Assembly: GCA_023433305.1 (NCBI GenBank)
Contig: JAEZCZ010000060.1
Span: 1 to 50,716, forward strand
DNA length: 50,716 nt
Direction: 5' to 3'
Source: Pseudomonadota bacterium
GTDB lineage: Bacteria; Pseudomonadota; Alphaproteobacteria; Sphingomonadales; Sphingomonadaceae
In this document: in pieces, positions 42,076 through 50,230 of the stretch
Numbering within the stretch: the first letter of the stretch is position 1
Layout: the number at the start of each line of letters is the position of its first letter
The notes under the pieces: generated by a model
What the model saw: the letters and a program-made list of their open reading frames with translations, nothing else
The model's database searches: none
Told to the model about the DNA's origin: nothing
Program-made: the position numbers and the translations under genes

Positions 42076-42952
42076 CGCGCGGCTGATAGCAGACCTCGAC
42101 ACGCTCGAACCACGCCTCGATGCCGCCACGGCTGCATTGGCGGCGGAAGGGATGCCGATCGCCGAGGCGGTGATGCTCGACCACTGGAGCGAAGTCCTTC
42201 AGCTCATGCTGCCGCACGGCGACGGCGCCGTGCTCCGGCGCGTGATCGATGCGCATTTCGGTCCTTGCGATGCGATCGTCAGCGATCGGGACTTCCGCGT
42301 TCCGGACGTGTTCGTCTCCGACATGGATTCGACGATGATCGGGCAGGAGTGCATCGACGAGCTGGCCGATTTCGCGGGCCTCAAGGACCGCATCGCCGCG
42401 ATTACCGAGCGGGCGATGCAGGGCGAGCTCGATTTCGAATCCGCACTGCGCGAGCGAGTGGGCTTGCTCGCTGACCTCGAGGAAGCCGTCATCGGGACAT
42501 GCCTGACCGAGCGGATCGCGCCCGCGCCAGGCGCGCGCACCCTGGTCGCGACGCTCAAGCACCACGGCTGCCGCACGGTCCTGGTAACCGGCGGGTTCCA
42601 TCACTTCGCCGATCCCGTCGCCGAGGACCTCGGCTTCGACCGCGTGGTCGGTAACCGTCTTGCGGTGTCCGAGGGCCGGCTGTCGGGCGAGCTGGTGGGC
42701 GGAGTTACCGATTCGTCGGTCAAGGCGCAGGTCCTGCGCGAGGAGATGGATCGGCTCGGCGACAACGCCGCCAGCCTTGCGGCGGGGGACGGCGCCAACG
42801 ACATCCCGATACTGCAGGCGGCTACCTGGGGCGTCGCCTATCGCGCCAAGCCCAAGGCGCGCGAGGCCGCGAACGGCTGGATCGACCGCGGCGACCTGAC
42901 CTCGATCCTCAAGCTGCTCGAGATCCCCGAGCACGACTGGCAGGTTCGCTAG
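42068..42952 (+). CDS. serB: Phosphoserine phosphatase
   Basis: 294 aa from TTG 42068, chosen because GGAGA (42056-42060) stands 7 bases before it and the protein then begins LIARLIADLDTLEPRLDAA as expected. ATG 42032 is possible but has no ribosome site. HAD motifs: nucleophile VFVSDMDSTMIGQE, LVTGGFHHF, and GDGANDIPIL for Mg2+. It performs the last step of serine synthesis. Its 5' end overlaps that of miaA on the other strand and its 3' end overlaps the DUF418 gene by 4 bases. Confidence 0.93.
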   Translation: MLIARLIADLDTLEPRLDAATAALAAEGMPIAEAVMLDHWSEVLQLMLPHGDGAVLRRVIDAHFGPCDAIVSDRDFRVPDVFVSDMDSTMIGQECIDELADFAGLKDRIAAITERAMQGELDFESALRERVGLLADLEEAVIGTCLTERIAPAPGARTLVATLKHHGCRTVLVTGGFHHFADPVAEDLGFDRVVGNRLAVSEGRLSGELVGGVTDSSVKAQVLREEMDRLGDNAASLAAGDGANDIPILQAATWGVAYRAKPKAREAANGWIDRGDLTSILKLLEIPEHDWQVR

Positions 42953-44205
42953 GCCGGGAGCGGCCGCGGCGCATTGAGCCGCATCGGCTCCCACTTCCAC
43001 CGCGCCAGGCTGCGCCAGGCCCATTCGAACGGGCCGTAGCGATAGCGATCGAGCCACCACTTCGACCATAGCAGCATGAAGGCCCATACCGGGGGCACGA
43101 CCAGCCAGGCCTCGCCCCGCGACAGTTCGCCGTAGAGCCCGCCGAAGGTGCCGAAGAACAACAGCGTCCCGATCACGGTCGCGCCGAGGTAATTGGTAAA
43201 GGCAGCGCGCCCCACGGCGGCGAAGCGATCGGCGATGGCTCCGCGATGCGTGAAGATCAGCATGATCAGCGCCGCGTAGCCCAGCGCGCCGACCGGATGG
43301 AGCGGGCTGACGTAGATGCGCGTCCACGGGAAATAGACCTCGGGCGCGAAGTCGGAGGCGAGCGTGAGATAAGCCGCCCACGCGTGGACGGCGAGGTCGA
43401 TGCCCAGGCAAGCCGCCGCGATCGCGGTGTAGCGGCGCCGGCTCCACGCACCGGTCAGGAAACCCGACTTGAAGCCCGCGATGCCGATCAGCATCAGCCC
43501 GAACGTTTCGAGGCCGTAGCCGGGCACCGACATCCACGGGCGCAGCGCGGCCTGGCCGCTGGTCTTGGCCCGGAAGTGGGCAGCGATGCTGGCGTGCTCC
43601 GCCTTGTCGCGCGCGATATCGTCGGCGAGCGTCGCCGGCGGGTTCAGCATCTCGGCGACCTTGGCCTGCAAGTCCGGCGGAGCATCGGGAGCCCGGCTTG
43701 CTTCGACTTTCGCGACCATGCCCGCGGTTTCGACGAATTGCGGCGTGTAGAACAGCGCCAGCGCCAGGACCGCGATTCCGAGCAGCCATGCCGGCCGCAG
43801 GCGCCAGAAGAGGTAGGCGACCGAGCCGACCAGCGCGTAGTTCACCAGGATGTCGCCCCACCACAGCAGGTAATAGTGCGCCATGCCGAACAGCAGCAGC
43901 ACGATCATGCGGGGGTAGTGCACCTGCCAGCCCTGCTTGCCGGCCGCCACCGCGCGCTCGACCACGACGGTGAGCGAGGCGCCGAACAGGATCGAGAACA
44001 GGCTGCGGAAGCGCCCGTCGACGAAGATCGAGTTGAGCGTCCACATGGCTTTGTCGCCGACCGACTCGAAGCCGTAGTCGGGCGGGTAGAAGTAGGCGCC
44101 TTCGAACATCGCCATCCCGACGACGTTGACCGAGAAGATGCCCATCACCGCGATGCCGCGGATCACGTCGAGTGATAGGATACGCTCGGGTGAAGTGGTC
44201 GCCAT
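42949..44205 (-). CDS. DUF418 domain-containing membrane protein (YeiB-like)
   Basis: 418 aa with about nine to ten hydrophobic helices. N-terminal RILSLDVIRGIAVMGIFSVN and FRSLFSILFGASLTVVVERA are the DUF1624/HGSNAT-like start; the C-terminal DUF418 domain includes AAFTNYLGATVIGTLLFFG and WLDRYRYGPFEWAWRSL. Related acyltransferase-like proteins act on sugars or lipids; the function here is unknown. Convergent with serB, overlap 4 bases. Confidence 0.9.
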   Translation of the reverse strand: MATTSPERILSLDVIRGIAVMGIFSVNVVGMAMFEGAYFYPPDYGFESVGDKAMWTLNSIFVDGRFRSLFSILFGASLTVVVERAVAAGKQGWQVHYPRMIVLLLFGMAHYYLLWWGDILVNYALVGSVAYLFWRLRPAWLLGIAVLALALFYTPQFVETAGMVAKVEASRAPDAPPDLQAKVAEMLNPPATLADDIARDKAEHASIAAHFRAKTSGQAALRPWMSVPGYGLETFGLMLIGIAGFKSGFLTGAWSRRRYTAIAAACLGIDLAVHAWAAYLTLASDFAPEVYFPWTRIYVSPLHPVGALGYAALIMLIFTHRGAIADRFAAVGRAAFTNYLGATVIGTLLFFGTFGGLYGELSRGEAWLVVPPVWAFMLLWSKWWLDRYRYGPFEWAWRSLARWKWEPMRLNAPRPLPA

Positions 44206-44302
44206 GTCGCGCTCCCCCTGCGGCGCCGAGGGCGTCAGGTGCGGTGGTTGTTACACCGGTTTGACGGCCCCGTGCAGCGGGCGCGCAAGTTGTCCGCCGA
44301 TT

Positions 44303-44749
44303 TCACTCGTAACTCGGTCTAGTCGCGCGGGCCCGCCAACTGACGAAGGCGATCGGCAGGCCGGTCAGGATGCAATGCGAAAAGAGTTGCCGGGCGATCG
44401 CCCCTAGCTCGCGCGGCGTCTGGTAGCTCTCCCAGCGCAAAGGCATGACGATCCAGTACATCACAACCCACAGCGCCACGCCGTAGAGCGGGCCCGCGAT
44501 CCACCAATAGCGGTCGAGGGCGGGAGTTCGGCGGGCAGCCCAGACGTACGCCGTGACCATCGCCGCCATGATCGCGAAGTGCACCAGCAGGCCGAGCAGC
44601 GGACCAGCGGGGCCCTGCCCGATCTCGTCGCCGAAGGGCCCGCTGGCGACGGTTTGAAGGACCGGCACGACCGCGCCGGCGAAAACGAACGCGGAAAGGA
44701 TATCGAGCGTGCCGGCAAGAAGGGTGGCCAGGAGGATGGGACGGATCAT
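44303..44749 (-). CDS. Hypothetical inner-membrane protein, four predicted helices
   Basis: 148 aa. ATG 44749 with GAGGGAAAG upstream. Four hydrophobic segments (LLATLLAGTLDILSAFVFAG; LLGLLVHFAIMAAMVTAYVW; IAGPLYGVALWVVMYWIVMP; LFSHCILTGLPIAFVSW). The plan resembles YagU/DUF1440-like small membrane proteins, but I cannot assign a family. It follows rdgB by 27 bp on the same strand. Confidence 0.6.
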   Translation of the reverse strand: MIRPILLATLLAGTLDILSAFVFAGAVVPVLQTVASGPFGDEIGQGPAGPLLGLLVHFAIMAAMVTAYVWAARRTPALDRYWWIAGPLYGVALWVVMYWIVMPLRWESYQTPRELGAIARQLFSHCILTGLPIAFVSWRARATRPSYE

Positions 44750-44776
44750 CGCTTTCCCTCCTGCCGATGCGTCAAC

Positions 44777-45403
44777 TCAACCGAACTGGTCCGCGGCGAA
44801 CTTGGCGAAAGCATCGGCTCGGTGGCTGATGCGATGCTTTTCCTCCGGGTCCAACTCGCCGAAAGTTTCGCTGTGGCCTTTGGGTACGAAGATCGGGTCG
44901 TAGCCGAAGCCGCGATCGCCGCGCGGCGGCCAGACCAGCGCGCCGTCGGCCCTCCCTTCGTAGACCGCCTGCTCGCCATCGGGCCAGGCGAGGGCGAGGA
45001 CGCAGGAGAACCAGGCCTCTCGCGGCGTATCCGGCCCGCGGCCGGCAAGCATTCCCTCTACCTTGCCCATCGCCATGTACCAGTCCCGGCCCGGATCGCC
45101 ATCGCACCACTGGCGCTCGGCCCAGTCCGCCGTCCAAACCCCCGGTCGCCCGTCGAGCGCGGCGACCGACAGCCCGCTGTCATCGGCCAGGGCCGGGAGG
45201 CCCGAGCTCTCCGCGGCGGCGCGCGCCGTGATCAGCGCGTTCTCGACGAAGGTCCGCCCGGTTTCCGCGGGCTCGGGGAGGCCGAGCGAGCCGGCCGAAA
45301 TGCACTCGATGCCGTAGGGTGCGAGAAGCGCGGCGATTTCCTTGAGCTTGCCCGCGTTGTGCGTGGCGATGACCAGCTTGCCGGAGCCGAGCTTCCGGCT
45401 CAT
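44777..45403 (-). CDS. rdgB: XTP/dITP pyrophosphatase (RdgB/HAM1 family)
   Basis: 208 aa. N-terminal KLVIATHNAGKLKEI (triphosphate grip), TFVENALITARAAAESSGLP, ADDSGLSVAALDGRPGVWTA, and GDRGFGYDPIFVPKG; C-terminal HRADAFAKF. It hydrolyses dITP, XTP and other deaminated purine nucleotides so they are not built into DNA. It is downstream of rph on the same strand with a 103-bp gap that shows no gene. Confidence 0.95.
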   Translation of the reverse strand: MSRKLGSGKLVIATHNAGKLKEIAALLAPYGIECISAGSLGLPEPAETGRTFVENALITARAAAESSGLPALADDSGLSVAALDGRPGVWTADWAERQWCDGDPGRDWYMAMGKVEGMLAGRGPDTPREAWFSCVLALAWPDGEQAVYEGRADGALVWPPRGDRGFGYDPIFVPKGHSETFGELDPEEKHRISHRADAFAKFAADQFG

Positions 45404-45506
45404 CGCACTCGCGTCCGTGCCATGTCGACGTTTCGAGCCAACACATTGAACGCTGGATCGAGCGCACTACGCACCCGATGAAGCGCTTCATTGACACCCA
45501 TTTTGG

Positions 45507-46223
45507 TCACCGGCCGACCGCCTCGCCTTGCGCGGCGAAGATGCGCTCACACCCGATGCGGGCGAGTCGGAGCAGGCGCAGCAGGCTCTCCTCGTCGTAG
45601 CAGGCGCCTTCGGCCGTGGCCTGCGCCTCGGCGATTTTGCCGCCTTCGATGAGCACGAAATTGGCGTCGGCGTCGGCCGCGCTGTCCTCGATGTAGTCGA
45701 GGTCGAGCACCGGAGTTCCCTGGTGAATCCCGCAACTTATCGCGGCAACTTTATGCAGGATGGGATCTTCGGTGAGAGCGCCGCCGGCCATCAGCTTGTC
45801 CACGGCGAGCCGCAGCGCGACCCATGCGCCCGAGATCGCCGCGGTGCGCGTGCCGCCGTCGGCCTGGATGACGTCGCAGTCGAGCACGATCTGCCGCTCG
45901 CCGAGCTTCTGAAGATCGGTCACCGCGCGTAAGGAGCGGCCGATAAGTCGCTGAATTTCCTGTGTGCGACCGCTCTGCTTTCCCTTCGCCGCCTCGCGGC
46001 TCCCGCGCGTGTGGGTGGCGCGCGGCAGCATCGAGTACTCGGCGGTCACCCAACCCTGGCCTTTGCCGCGCAAGAACGGCGGAACCCGCTCCTCGACGCT
46101 GGCGGTGACCAGCACGCGCGTATCGCCGAATGACACGAGCACCGACCCTTCCGCGTGCTTGGTGAAACCGGTCTGGATGTCGATGGCGCGCATTTCGTCG
46201 GGCGCACGGCCGGATGGTCGCAT
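45507..46223 (-). CDS. rph: Ribonuclease PH
   Basis: 238 aa. RPSGRAPDEMRAIDIQTGFT at the start; phosphorolytic core GWVTAEYSMLPRATHTR, QEIQRLIGRSLRAV, and DCDVIQADGGTRTAAISGA, with catalytic Asp in VLDLDYIEDSAADAD. It trims tRNA 3' ends using phosphate. ATG 46223 is divergent from hrcA, 62 bp away; rph/hrcA divergence is standard in alphaproteobacteria. Confidence 0.96.
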   Translation of the reverse strand: MRPSGRAPDEMRAIDIQTGFTKHAEGSVLVSFGDTRVLVTASVEERVPPFLRGKGQGWVTAEYSMLPRATHTRGSREAAKGKQSGRTQEIQRLIGRSLRAVTDLQKLGERQIVLDCDVIQADGGTRTAAISGAWVALRLAVDKLMAGGALTEDPILHKVAAISCGIHQGTPVLDLDYIEDSAADADANFVLIEGGKIAEAQATAEGACYDEESLLRLLRLARIGCERIFAAQGEAVGR

Positions 46224-46285
46224 GGGGGCTCCGTAATGGGATAAACTTTCCTGCTAACGCCCTAGCGACTAGAGACACGGCTGTC

Positions 46286-47329
46286 ATGGCCTCTCCCCCG
46301 GTATCCGAACTGACCGAGCGCGCCCGCGCGATTTTCCGCCTTGTGGTGGAAGGATATCTCGCGGGCGGGATGCCCGTCGGCTCGAAGACGCTCGCGGCCG
46401 AAGGCGGGATCAACCTCTCGCCCGCCTCGATCCGCTCGGTGCTGAGCGAGCTCGAAGCGCTGGGCCTGCTCGCCGCGCCGCATACCAGCGCGGGCCGCAT
46501 GCCGACCGAGATGGGCCTGCGGCTGTTCGTGGACGGAATGATGCAGGTCGCCGAGCCGACCGCGCAGGAGCGCGCCGCGATCGAGCGACGACTGGCGCAG
46601 CCCGGCCCGATCGAAGCCGCGCTCGAAGCGACGAGCGCGGTGCTGTCGGACATCTCGGGCGCCGCCGGCATGGTGATGGTCCCGCGCCGCGAACCGCGCC
46701 TCGCCCAGATGAACATCGTTCCGCTCGACGGCGGACGCGCGCTCGCGGTGCTCGTCGGACAGGACGGCTCGATCGAGAATCGGCTGCTCGACCTGGCGCC
46801 GGGCACCGCGCTGTCCGCGCTGCAGGAAGCCTCGAACTATATCAGCGCGCACCTCGCCGGGCGGACCCTGGCGGAAGCGGGAAGGGCGATGCAGGCCGAA
46901 ATCGCCTCCGGCCGTTCCGCGCTCGACGCCGCGAGCCGCGATCTCGTCGAACGTGGGCTGGCGGTGTGGAGCGAGGATGCGGCGCGCCGGCCGGTGCTGA
47001 TCGTGCGCGGCCAGGCCAAGCTGCTCGACGAGGCGGCTTTGAGCGACATCGAACGCGTCCGATCGCTGATCGACGACCTCGAGGACAAGCAGTCGGTTGC
47101 CGAACTGCTCGACAGCGCGCGGGACGCGGAGGCGACGCGGATCTTCATCGGCAGCGAAAACCGCCTGTTCGCCTTGTCGGGATCCTCGGTGATCGCATCG
47201 CCCTATCGCGACCGCGAGGGCAAGGTCGTCGGCGTGCTCGGCGTGATCGGGCCGACGCGGTTGAATTACGCGCGGGTCGTGCCCATGGTGGATTTCACGG
47301 CCCGATCGCTGGGCAAGTTGATTGGCTGA
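46286..47329 (+). CDS. hrcA: Heat-shock repressor HrcA
   Basis: 347 aa from ATG 46286 (the longer frame from 46214 lies in the rph promoter region). N-terminal winged helix: ARAIFRLVVEGYLAGGMPVG, LSPASIRSVLSELEALGLL and PHTSAGRMPTEMGLRLFVD. The C-terminal part (GAF-like and dimerization) ends VGVLGVIGPTRLNYARVVPMV. HrcA binds CIRCE operators upstream of groESL and similar genes. No CIRCE element is visible near this gene. Confidence 0.95.
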   Translation: MASPPVSELTERARAIFRLVVEGYLAGGMPVGSKTLAAEGGINLSPASIRSVLSELEALGLLAAPHTSAGRMPTEMGLRLFVDGMMQVAEPTAQERAAIERRLAQPGPIEAALEATSAVLSDISGAAGMVMVPRREPRLAQMNIVPLDGGRALAVLVGQDGSIENRLLDLAPGTALSALQEASNYISAHLAGRTLAEAGRAMQAEIASGRSALDAASRDLVERGLAVWSEDAARRPVLIVRGQAKLLDEAALSDIERVRSLIDDLEDKQSVAELLDSARDAEATRIFIGSENRLFALSGSSVIASPYRDREGKVVGVLGVIGPTRLNYARVVPMVDFTARSLGKLIG

Positions 47330-47345
47330 AACTTCCAGGAACACG

Positions 47346-47936
47346 ATGAACGATACCGAAAATCCCAGAGAGAATTTGGGCGACGAAGCGGTCGAGAAGG
47401 AGCTTGCCGGCGTGCCCGAGGAGATGCTCGACAAGGACGGCCTCGAAGCCGACGAAGGCTCGCTCGACGACGCGCTCAACTCGCTGCGCGGCGACCTCGA
47501 GAAGGCGCAGCAGGAAATGCTCTACGCCAAGGCCGAGGTGCAGAACGTGCGCCGGCGCCTGGAGAAGGACATCCAGGACGCGCGCACTTATGCGGCGACG
47601 GGTTTCGCGCGCGACATCCTCTCGGTGGCGGACAACCTCGCGCGCGCGCTCGACCACGTTCCGCCGGAAATGCGCGAGGACGAGAAGCTGAAAGGTTTCC
47701 TCGCCGGGATCGAAGCGACCCAACGCGAGCTCGACAAGGTATTCGGCCTTCACGGCATCACGCGCGTGGCGTCGAAGGGCCTGCCGCTCGACCCCAACCA
47801 GCACCAGGCAATGCTTGAAATCCCGACCGACGAAGCCGAGCCGGGCACGATCGTGCAGGAAATGCAGGCCGGCTACATGATCAAGGACCGCCTGCTGCGG
47901 CCCGCGATGGTCGGGGTGGCGAAGAAGCCGGGCTAA
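47346..47936 (+). CDS. grpE: GrpE nucleotide exchange factor
   Basis: 196 aa from ATG 47346 (AGGAA upstream). Acidic N-terminus, long coiled-coil DALNSLRGDLEKAQQEMLYA, GrpE core NVRRRLEKDIQDARTYA and AGIEATQRELDKVFGLHGI, then NQHQAMLEIPTDEAEPGTIV and GYMIKDRLLRPAMVGVAK. Exchange factor for DnaK. It follows hrcA by 16 bp; dnaK is not next to it. Its last 56 bases overlap the tail of a minus-strand gene. Confidence 0.95.
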   Translation: MNDTENPRENLGDEAVEKELAGVPEEMLDKDGLEADEGSLDDALNSLRGDLEKAQQEMLYAKAEVQNVRRRLEKDIQDARTYAATGFARDILSVADNLARALDHVPPEMREDEKLKGFLAGIEATQRELDKVFGLHGITRVASKGLPLDPNQHQAMLEIPTDEAEPGTIVQEMQAGYMIKDRLLRPAMVGVAKKPG

Positions 47937-48378
47937 TCAACGGCTGTTTGCGGAATTTTTCCGTCAAGCGTTGAAGCTCGGCGAGCATTTGATCCATCTC
48001 GGCAGTTGTCATCGTCTTTCGGTTCGACCAGTTCCGATTGCCGGGCGTCTGCCAGCTCACCGCCGCTTTGCCGTCGATGGTAGCGGGGCTCATCACCGCG
48101 TGCCCGATGGTGCCCCGCAAGTCGACGAATGCTTGCAGCTCTCGAAGAACCGGTTCGACATGCTCTCTGTGTTTCCAGAGTCCCGGTATGGCGACGCTTT
48201 TCCGTACCCGTTCGAACTTCTGGCCAAACAAGTATGGCGGTCGCTTTATTTCACCGAGCACGACCAAGCGATCGAGTGCAGTGCAGAGATGGTCTTCAAT
48301 GAGAGCACATAACTGCAGAAACTCGCCGCGAAATCGAGCAGCACCGAGTTCAGCTTCGATGGGCTGGCATTCAAGCAT
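47881..48378 (-). CDS. Small alpha-helical protein, HEPN-like (RX4H)
   Basis: 165 aa, not a named family to me. It is mostly helical, with LQLCALIEDHLCTALDRLVV near the N-terminus and R88-x4-H93 (LRGTIGHA) after a helix, the pattern of HEPN ribonuclease-like or nucleotidyltransferase-antitoxin proteins. Codon usage is less GC-biased than in grpE or the dioxygenase, suggesting acquisition. The ATG at 48378 has no clear ribosome site; the frame is open a little further upstream. It overlaps the 3' end of grpE tail to tail. No toxin or partner is adjacent. A plus-strand alternative (47971-48312) looks less protein-like. Confidence 0.5.
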   Translation of the reverse strand: MLECQPIEAELGAARFRGEFLQLCALIEDHLCTALDRLVVLGEIKRPPYLFGQKFERVRKSVAIPGLWKHREHVEPVLRELQAFVDLRGTIGHAVMSPATIDGKAAVSWQTPGNRNWSNRKTMTTAEMDQMLAELQRLTEKFRKQPLISPASSPPRPSRAAAGGP

Positions 48379-48409
48379 CAGGCCCGCATAGCGACGAAGC
48401 GTTAAGCGA

Positions 48410-49570
48410 TCACACCAGTTGCGCGCGGTTCTCGTCGCGGTGCTTCTTGAGGTACTTCATGAACGGGGTGCCGCCGGTGCCGACGTCGGGGTCGTTGCCG
48501 GCGATCGAGCCGGCCTGCTTGTTGATGTAGCTGGCGGCGTACTCGAGGTGGCGTGTGCGGAAGCGGGCGGCCTGCTCGAGGCAGGCGTTGAAGGCGTCGC
48601 GCAGGCTGGGTGCGTTGGCGCGCTCGACGAACTCGCGCAGCGTCGACTGCGCCGCGAGATCCTCGATGAAGCGGCGATGCGCGACCGGGCGGTAGTGATG
48701 GAGCTCGTCGAGGAAGCGCTTGAGCGGATCGTCGCTGTGTCCGACCCCGAACAGCGCGTCCATCGCCGGAACGATCGAGCTCTGCGATCCGGTCTGGCCG
48801 CGGAAAGCCTGCGGCTTGCCGCCGAACTTCTCGACGCCCTCGTAGATCAGGCCTTCGCCGAGCGCCGGGTTGTTCGCCCAGCCGTGGATGTAGGGGCGCA
48901 CGCGGTGGAAATAGACGTAAGGATCGCAGCGCTCGGTCATCCGACTGAACACCGCGTAGATCCGCTCCCACGCGGCATGCATCCCGGTCAGCAGCGCTTC
49001 GCACAGCCCGGCGTCCTGGTCGCGCGCTGCGGCCACGAGCTGCGTGGCATTGTCCACCAGCACGCCTGCTTCGGCCTCGATCGCGACATGGATCATCACG
49101 AACCAGTTCTCGTCGGCGCCGCCGAGGAAATTCTGGACCATGCGGATGTTCTCGAGCGCGACCGGGCCCTGCTTGTCGATCCGCGCCCAATTGTCGAGCA
49201 CGTAGGCGGAATAGGGCAGCAGCGGGGCCTGGCCGAGCCGGTCGGCGAGAGCGACTATCGGGCGAGCGAGGTCTGCGGGAAGGAAGGCTGGCGGATCGGG
49301 CTCGCCCCAGACGTAGGCCTGCACGAGGAAGCTGTAGTGCACCATCATCGTGCGCACCTGCTCCTCCGGAGCCTCTTTCACCCAGTCTTCGATGTCGGGT
49401 TCGGGCAGACGATCGAGCCAGTGGCGGACCCGGCCGCTCGTCAGCAGATCGCTCAGCCGCTCGGCGGTGTCGATCGCTTCCTCGAAGCGGGTGGGGAGAA
49501 AGACCTCGTCGATCTCGTAGTGCGAGAGAAAGCCGCGCTCGCGTGACATGCCGTAGTCGGAAAGCCGCAT
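48410..49570 (-). CDS. Indoleamine 2,3-dioxygenase family haemoprotein
   Basis: 386 aa, the usual IDO length. Signatures: AFRGQTGSQSSIVPAMDALF (substrate loop), RPVAHRRFIEDL, FRTRHLEYAASYI with proximal haem ligand His341, and GTGGTPFMKYLKKHRDEN at the C-terminus. Opening of the indole ring of tryptophan to N-formylkynurenine is the family reaction. Bacterial IDO homologues are uncommon beside the usual tryptophan dioxygenase, and no kyn genes flank it, so its natural substrate is open. ATG 49570. Confidence 0.9.
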   Translation of the reverse strand: MRLSDYGMSRERGFLSHYEIDEVFLPTRFEEAIDTAERLSDLLTSGRVRHWLDRLPEPDIEDWVKEAPEEQVRTMMVHYSFLVQAYVWGEPDPPAFLPADLARPIVALADRLGQAPLLPYSAYVLDNWARIDKQGPVALENIRMVQNFLGGADENWFVMIHVAIEAEAGVLVDNATQLVAAARDQDAGLCEALLTGMHAAWERIYAVFSRMTERCDPYVYFHRVRPYIHGWANNPALGEGLIYEGVEKFGGKPQAFRGQTGSQSSIVPAMDALFGVGHSDDPLKRFLDELHHYRPVAHRRFIEDLAAQSTLREFVERANAPSLRDAFNACLEQAARFRTRHLEYAASYINKQAGSIAGNDPDVGTGGTPFMKYLKKHRDENRAQLV

Positions 49571-49679
49571 GGGAAATTCCGCTGTCGGGCGCGGGTTTGG
49601 CCGCCCGATATGATTTCAGAGGATACCAACGCGGGGTTTCAGGCTCAATTTCAGATTGCTGCGCGACTCCGCAACAAAG

Positions 49680-50207
49680 TTACCGGAGCGACCCGCCCGA
49701 GTGGCCGAAATCCTCGTGGACCATGTCGATCTCGCGGACACCGCGCCGTTGCCGCGCGGCGTCGACAAGGCGGCGAAGCTCCTCGCGGCGCGGTTGCGCG
49801 TTCTCGATGTGGCGCATCACGAGGTCGCCGACGCGGGTGGTCTCGTCGCTCGACGACACGCAGATGTTGCCGATCCCGGCCCACTGGTTGAGCAGGCTGA
49901 AATCCATCCGCACGTCCTTGATGCGGTACAGCTCGATCTCGTCGATCGACTTGAAGATGATGCCGCGGCGGACGACGAGCCGCTCGGGCGTGATCTCGTA
50001 CTTCGCGGACATGTTCTGGAACCATTTCCAGAGGACGATCAGCACGGCGAGACCCGTCAGCACGAGCGGCCAGGCGCCCCAGTCGCCCGCCGCCGCGATC
50101 ACGAGCGCGAAGCCGGCCAGGCCCATCACGACCGTGCCGATGCCGGCGGCGGTGCCCCTGAGCCAGCCGGCGGTCGAAGGCCGGAAGCTGTCGCGCACTT
50201 GGTTCAT
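49680..50207 (-). CDS. Bacterial PH (bPH2/YdbS-like) domain membrane protein
   Basis: 175 aa from ATG 50207 with GGGAGGAA upstream; the open frame extends to 50402 but that part overlaps the next gene. Two N-terminal helices (GIGTVVMGLAGFALVIAAAG; GAWPLVLTGLAVLIVLWKWF) precede a bPH2 domain: YEITPERLVVRRGIIFKSID, EIELYRIKDVRMDFSLLNQW, IGNICVSSSDETTRVGDL. Function unknown; some relatives help membrane or lipid homeostasis. Confidence 0.88.
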   Translation of the reverse strand: MNQVRDSFRPSTAGWLRGTAAGIGTVVMGLAGFALVIAAAGDWGAWPLVLTGLAVLIVLWKWFQNMSAKYEITPERLVVRRGIIFKSIDEIELYRIKDVRMDFSLLNQWAGIGNICVSSSDETTRVGDLVMRHIENAQPRREELRRLVDAARQRRGVREIDMVHEDFGHSGGSLR

Positions 50208-50230
50208 CGCAATTCCTCCCGCCTGGGAGC

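Noticed and set aside
44206..45506. Plus-strand frames opposite rdgB and the membrane protein (for example 44579-45481)
   Set aside because: Shadow frames of high-GC genes with no domain.
46224..46285. CIRCE element (TTAGCACTC-N9-GAGTGCTAA) near hrcA
   Set aside because: No match in the rph-hrcA gap; alphaproteobacteria usually carry CIRCE at groESL.
47971..48312. Plus-strand frame after grpE
   Set aside because: It mirrors the minus-strand HEPN-like gene and shows no domain or ribosome site.
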